Shown in pieces: positions 58,141-64,000 of a stretch of 64,000 nucleotides of DNA. Both the position numbers and the translations under genes were made by a program. Source of the stretch: Cyanoderma ruficeps. Lineage: Eukaryota; Chordata; Aves; Passeriformes; Timaliidae. Each line of letters opens with the position of its first letter. Within the stretch, counting starts at the first letter, position 1. The stretch is from NCBI GenBank assembly GCA_008694505.1, contig VZDJ01007755.1:4341790-4405789 (forward strand), written 5' to 3'. The notes below the pieces were generated by a model. That model did no database searches, was not told the DNA's origin, and worked only from the letters and a program-made list of their open reading frames with translations.

Positions 58141-61100
58141 AGGAAAACAGCTAGTCATGATTTTATTGCCAGAGACCAGTGCTGCTCTTAGCACATTTTC
58201 AAATTAAGCTGTCTGTTAACTATTTTGTGGTATTTTCCATGTGTGATGTGTTATTTTCATTTTATTTTTTTATCATTATTATTTTTTTTTTTAATGAAGA
58301 GCTAATGAAGTAATTTCCTCTATGCCTCTATGCCAACCATGAGGAGGAGAGTCTCTCAACATCGTCAGCTTTCTGCTCCGGGAGGCTTGGTATTTTTCTT
58401 TTGAATTGTTGAGGGCCATTGAGTGACAGCAACCATGAATCAGACCATTTTCACTTCTTCTGGGTGGTGCAGGCTGGTTCCCTGTCTGTTCTCTGGTGCT
58501 ATGAGTCCTGCTGAGAAGTGTACAAAACGAGTGTAGGGAACAAAAAAGGCAGTTTTAAGGGAGGGAACATTCTCTCCTAGTGTGTAACCTGTACAGACAG
58601 GTACTTCCCAAGGAAATGGGATTTTGATGCGGTTGAAGCCCTCAGTCTGAAGTAGAGTTTAGGTTTTAAGTCTCCTCTTCCTGGGTTTGGAGATCTGCCA
58701 CCATGTTGTTGTGCAAAGGCAGGGAATCCCTGTGGCTCCTCAATCCATCAGAAGAATGCCTGAACTCCTGACTCCTCTCTCAGCAGGCAGTGGTGTCAAA
58801 CTGCACCAAGCTCCAGTGCAGGCCTGCTGGAATCAGTTTCCTACCAGGTGGAGGGAGAAAGTTCTGTGTACAGGAAATCTAGAGAACCAAGGGGAGAAAA
58901 AAGACATTTGATGACCTGAATCAGATTCCTCACAGACCAGCTGAGGAGCCTTTGCTCCCAGGTCATCAGGCTGGGACAAGACATTTGATTTTCAGGTGTT
59001 GCAACCCTCAGTAAGTGCTTAAAGTAGGTCCTCAGGAGATAGTCCATGTCTTCCTGGACTCCAGTGGTTCTGGAGTGGTGCTGCTGTAGTAGCTGTGAGA
59101 TGTCTGCTACAGCAGGACAGCTCTGGGAGCCAGATGAAGGAAATCACAGAGCAAAACCACAAGCAACAGGATGTAAGAGTAATGGCCAGATTTGCCTGTG
59201 CATCTGCTCTTCACTGAGCTGAGTCACTGCCCCTGTTAGGGCTTACCTAGGAGCCCCAGGCTGTGGTGGTGCATCTTCTGTTTATTTATTGGTAAGGACC
59301 ATCTCTGCCCACACTCTATAGTCAGCTGTATTTGCTGCAACAAAGATTAATAAGCTACTGGGTGATGAGTAAATATTTAACAACATTTTTCTTTGCTTTG
59401 CTTTACATGTAAAATAAATATATTTGCAGAATATTCATTTTTCCCTAGGTCTGGCAGCTTCCTAGAGTCTTTCACTTTTGACTTTCAGCAGATATGTTCA
59501 TATGCTGTATCTAAAAGGATGGTGATGCAATCTTTATGTTTTGCACATAGCAAACATTATGTTTCATCCTCCTTTGAGAAAATCCCTTTCTGAGGTTTAA
59601 ACTAAATGTGTCTCATCTTCATATTCAGTATGGCTCCACTTATGCTGCATCTTCCAAATTATGCTAACCCTTGTGTGCCTTTTTTTTAGTAGGATTTTTC
59701 AAGGATTTTTCAAGTTCCATTTTGTTCATAGAAAAATTTATTAATGAAACAAAAGGCATTCCTTTTAGAGATTGAAATATTGATGATTTTATCTTAATCC
59801 TTATGTTTTAGTCTACTGCTGAATTCTCTTTTCTCTAGGTTCTCCCTCTATACCTGACTATCTTCTTCAGGAAGAAACACATCAAACAAACTATTCTGAA
59901 TGTGGCTTGAAAAAGACCTTGTAAGAGAGATTTGTTTCAACTTCTGAGGAAATTATTGCCCAGGACTGTATTTGGCCTTGCCACTGCTAACTGGACTTTA
60001 ACCTTCAGCTGTTATATTTGCTGCTTTTCTTCTTCTGAGTCTTCTTCAGCTGAATTCCTTGGTGAGCTGGTGGCAGTTTACTGATTCCCCGTTGCAGACT
60101 GGTGTTTGCTGAGATTGCAGGTATCTATAACCTTAATTGGGTCACAAGTTTAAAATTACGTCCATTGTATCTTTGTTAACAACCTCACTTATATAAAAAG
60201 CAATTTGAAAGTGTAATATCCATCTAATGATAATAAATAGGATACCAATATATCATATTCTGTGCTTGACCTGCAGTAGTGTCATGACCATGGTGCAGGA
60301 GGTGTTTCCTATTTTTCAGAAAGAAAACAGTAGTTTTGGGAGCTTGATGATTCACACTTGAATACCATTTTTCACCTGATAATCATAGTCTTAACTCTGT
60401 CATTAACAGATGACAGCAATCTCTATCCCCTGGATTTAATAGTATGGTGTAACTAGTTTGTAAGGGCTATTCAACCACACTGTAACTTTTATTACATGAC
60501 AGAGTCATTCCTGTTAAGTTCTGCCGTTCTAATCAATTACTTCTAACTCTTTGTTTTCTAAACCCTTCAATTACCCTATGTAATCTTCTCAGGGTCACCT
60601 CAGCAGGGAAGGGGTGGATGTGTGTCCCCTTTTGCCCTTTCTGTCTCCCTCCTCACACTGTACTCAGTAAACATGATATTTTTCTTTTATCTTATTTTCC
60701 AGGGGGAGCAAAGCAAAACGATTGGTGCTTCTAGTGTCTTGGATAGCAAGAAAAAACATCACAAAAAACCTCTTTGCACTAATGCAGGAGGAGAACAAAG
60801 CTTTTGAACAAAAGACTAAAATTCCATCTGTCATTTCCACCCACTACTAAATCTACCAAAGACTGAACTTTTATCTAACTGAGCTGAAGGCAATGATATC
60901 TTACTGTGGTACCACTGATCACTGCAGAGCATAGACCTGACTTTTTAGCTTTTTGAAACTGTTAACATAGATTTAAGTGCAGCAGAGGAGGCATGAAGCC
61001 ATGATTGTTTTATTGGAGAGCTCCAGATCATCCCTCAGCTGGTGAATCCAGTGCCATCACTTATAAGATTAACCTCCTATCTCTACAACAGCAATTACAA

Positions 61101-61670
61101 CAGGAATGGCCTTATTAGGTAAAACATATTAGATAAAATGAAACACTAACTCTATTGATAGATTCATTCAGTAAAGCTGACCTCATGGCTCCCAGGCCAC
61201 ATGGAAAAACTTGTAGCCTTTGTCCTTCCATGCAGAGGGATTATCATCCTAATGAAGAATTAGTGAGTGTCCATGTGACTTAAAGAGCATATTAAGAATG
61301 TGTCTGTTTTGCAAACATCTAACCCTGCCGTGTACCATACAGTCTTTGGGGTCTCACTTCAACAGTCAAGCTCAATAAGACGTAACGTATCCCTTCCCTT
61401 TCCTAGGAGGAATTTGCTAAGCAATCATTCTTTCGAGGAAACTCCTTCCAAGAGTCTTATACTTGATTTCAGCTTCATTATGCCCTGGTGTATTGAGCAG
61501 GTACAAGATTTCTGCACTAGGGGAGAAAATTGAGAGGAAGGGTTTTTAATATCCAAGTTTTCAAAAGCAGTGGTGCATTCTCATGAGTTCTCTGATCTAC
61601 TTGACTCTCCTCATAACCAGTGCCCATGGAAGCACGATTTGGCTGTACCTCCCAATAAAATAGTATGATT
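58141..61670. other. Intergenic region
   Basis: I see no exon or known repeat. Small features include a T-rich run at 58257-58295 and a perfect 11-base tandem pair (AGGATTTTTCA twice) at 59691-59712. Confidence 0.5.
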
Positions 61671-61675
61671 ACAAT

Positions 61676-61755
61676 GGTAATGCTGGGTTGATGGTTGGAC
61701 TTGCTGATATTAAAGGTCTTTTCCAACCTTGATAATTCTACAATTCTATGAATCT
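61676..61755 (+). mobile_element. CR1 LINE 3'-terminal fragment
   Basis: It shows GGTTGATGGTTGGACTTGC, AAAGGTCTTTTCCAACC and the terminal ATTCTACAATTCTATGAA in sense order. Only about 80 bases of the element are present. Confidence 0.9.
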
Positions 61756-62095
61756 GGAAGTGCTCAGTGAGTCAAAGCTTATGGTGTCTCATAATGTAAA
61801 AAAAAGATATCACCATGGAAAACACAGGCTGGTGTGACTAGGCTTGGGGAAGATGAAAAGTCTTTGCAAAGCTGAGAACCTAAATACTTCTTACTTGTTC
61901 TACTGATAGACCTATAAGATTACATTTTCCTCTTGTCTTCAGACAAAAACAAGACAAATAATTTTTCTCTTTTTTCTGTTTAGCAGGATAGACCATATTA
62001 CTGATCAGCAGTGGTCTCCATAGAGTATTAAAACTTAGCATGATGCTTTAGAAGCAGCTTAACAAGGTGACTATTTTGCAAGTTTCCTAGTTTAA

Positions 62096-62652
62096 GTCAT
62101 GGAGTCATAGAATGGCTTGAGTTGGAAGGGACTTTAATGATCATCTAGTTCCAACCCTGCTGCCATGGGCAGGTAGGTTACTATATGGCAGTCTGTTATT
62201 AGACTGGCCTCTCCCTGCCCCACTGCTTCCCCTCAGGAGGCTGAAAACCACGATGAGGACTCCCTTCAGTCTCCTTCACACTGAACAAACCAAGTGGCCT
62301 CAGCTGCTCCTTATAATGTTTCCTCTCCAGGCCCTTCACAAAATTCATTGCCTTCCTTTGGACACTCGTTTAGTGTCCAAAAAAGACACATGTCTTTTTT
62401 AATATTCTGGCACCCAAAACTGCACACAGCACACAAGGTGAGGTCACACCAGTGTGAGACAGAGTGGGACAGTCCCCTGCCTTGCCCAACTGGTGATGCT
62501 GTCCCTGATACCCCCCAGGACACCATTGGCCCTCCTGGCTGCCAGGGCACTGCTGATTCACATTCAGCTTGCCATTGACCAGGATCTACAGGCCCTTTTC
62601 TGCAGCACTGCTCTTCAGGTCACACCTAAGCTGTTTGTCATGAGTGAAAACT
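62096..62652 (-). mobile_element. CR1 LINE fragment
   Basis: It begins AGTCATAGAATGGCTTGAG and continues GTTGGAAGGGACTTTAATG, CTGCCATGGGCAGG, then CACACTGAACAAACC and CTCCAGGCCCTTCAC, and ends with CACCATTGGCCCTCCTGGC and CAGGATCTACAGGCCC. Compared with a typical copy it has an internal deletion after the first 80 bases. Confidence 0.92.
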
Positions 62653-64000
62653 TCAGATGGTAAGTTTTCTAGGGAAAAAGAAAAAAATTAGATGATTCAG
62701 TTGAGGTTGGGAGTCTTCTTGGTGAAAGTGGCAGGGATAGAAAGGCTGGGACATTGATCAGCATAATGGCTGGGTGAAGATGCATGTTGAAACAGGAGCA
62801 AGTGGACCTGGAGTGAAGATGTACACAGTGTAATGAGCCTTTTACAGTCATATAACTGATCCCCCTTCCTTAAGAGAAAAGAGCTAGTATGACAGCAGGA
62901 AAAGGGTATACACATTTTATCTCTGCATCTGGTGGAAGGAATAATTTGTCTTTGTCTTCCTGTAGATTCCATCTTTATTCCATCAGCTCTGGTGAAACTG
63001 GCATACAAGCAGGTTTTAAATGAACTTTCAGAATCTCTTTCTGGGTCTGACAGTGTCTTGCTCTGCCTGTAGGGGTAGTGAGCCCTACCTGGTAACTCTT
63101 TCTAAATGTGGCATTGGGTTGTTTGTCTCTTGGTTGATGCAACGCAGAAAATGTTATGCAGACATTATGGCTCTAGTGCTGTGTGTCATTACAGAAACTT
63201 TTCACTGGCCTAATTTATTGTTACCAAGTGTTAACATCCCAGCTTGATAGGAAAGGGTTTGAGTTACACAAACTTCTAATGGCTCGCTGAAGACCAGACA
63301 TAAAATCTGTGCTCATGGAGGTATTTAGGCATCTCAGGTCCATTGAAATTAGTGGCACAGGACACCTAAACATGAATGTGGGTATGGCCCATGAGTTTTG
63401 ATAGAAGAGAAAACCAAACCCAATGCCACCTGACTGGAGTTTGTGCTGTGACTATGCTGCCATGGCTGCAGTAATCTTGTCCATCTGTTTAGCACCTTGG
63501 ATTGCTGGCACCCCAAGATGGCTGCACATAACTGCAGAGGGGTTTGGAGTACCTTCACAAATGTTCTTTCTCCCAGGAAACACTCTGCATGTCTCTGGTT
63601 TATGGGTAGAAGCTGTACTCCTAGTGTCTTGCTGGATTTGTGCTAGCATAAATGCCTTTTATAGGGCAGTGAACTGAAAAACTAGAGACATAACAAGTTA
63701 TAGACCAGTCAAGCACCAGGCTTCTGCCTATAATTAATTAGTGAGGTGTGAGAATTGCTGTTTGTGTAGGAAGAGGTGTGACAGCCTCCATGTACCATGT
63801 GTCTAGTCAAGCCTGTCCATGGCTGGTTTGTCTGGCTATCAGAACATCCGAAAGTTTTTCTTGGTACTCAGTCCCATTGCATGAATATGTCTCTCTGCCT
63901 CATCAACTCTACCTCTTTTCAAACCCGATCTTGAAACATATCTTTCCTCCTTTGCCTATGTCTCTTAATTTTTTTTTCCTTCGGTCGTTGGCCTTACGAC
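62653..64000. other. Intergenic region to window end
   Basis: No exon is recognised. At 63318-63385 the text GGTATTTAGGCATCTCAGG, then CCATTGAAATTAGTGG and ACACCTAAAC resembles an old amniote-wide repeat, with low confidence. Confidence 0.45.

Noticed and set aside
39761..64000. CYP7B1 or BHLHE22 exons, the next genes in mammals
   Set aside because: No recognisable exon of either was seen; they lie far from ARMC1 in mammals.

Overview
This window is vertebrate nuclear DNA, and most likely from a bird. It is A+T-rich, has introns and CpG islands, and is dotted with CR1 LINE fragments carrying the typical CR1 3' ends, all old or truncated. I see no bacterial-style operons, no CRISPR and no tRNA or rRNA genes. 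The exact species cannot be read from the sequence.

The only protein-coding gene I can establish is ARMC1 (armadillo repeat containing 1), on the + strand. Six coding exons (8094-8267, 12323-12414, 33205-33394, 36675-36791, 36875-36949, 37493-37684) join in frame through GT..AG introns into a 279-residue protein. It starts [13 protein letters not shown] and ends LSRSFYW, and it is nearly collinear with mammalian ARMC1. A noncoding first exon probably lies in the CpG island at about 5260-5900, with a candidate splice donor at 5606/5607. That island carries CCAAT boxes and a strong ZNF143-type site. A second CpG island at 3690-4260, with CCAAT boxes, a GC box and a CACGTG motif, is the expected promoter of the divergent neighbour. 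In mammals that neighbour is MTFR1, but I could not find an MTFR1 coding exon here, so positions 1-3690 are best read as its first intron or flank.

Layout: 1-3690 has no coding signal; 3690-4260 is CpG island 1; 4310-4545 is a CR1 fragment between the islands; 5260-5900 is CpG island 2; 5607-37492 is the ARMC1 gene body, with a 20.8-kb intron 3 rich in CR1; 37685 to about 39760 is the probable 3'UTR, holding a 56-base N gap; 39760-64000 is intergenic. The intergenic part has CR1 fragments, a few tandem and inverted repeats, and one isolated GC-rich island at 48310-48590 with a good CTCF-type motif.

ARMC1 is known from mammalian work as a cytosolic and mitochondrial protein of the mitochondrial bridging (MIB/MICOS, DNAJC11) network. 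No novel gene system is evident. The best leads are regulatory: the paired CpG islands, the tandem ZNF143 sites, a five-codon upstream ORF, the isolated CTCF/CpG island, and several complex noncoding segments that could be conserved elements.
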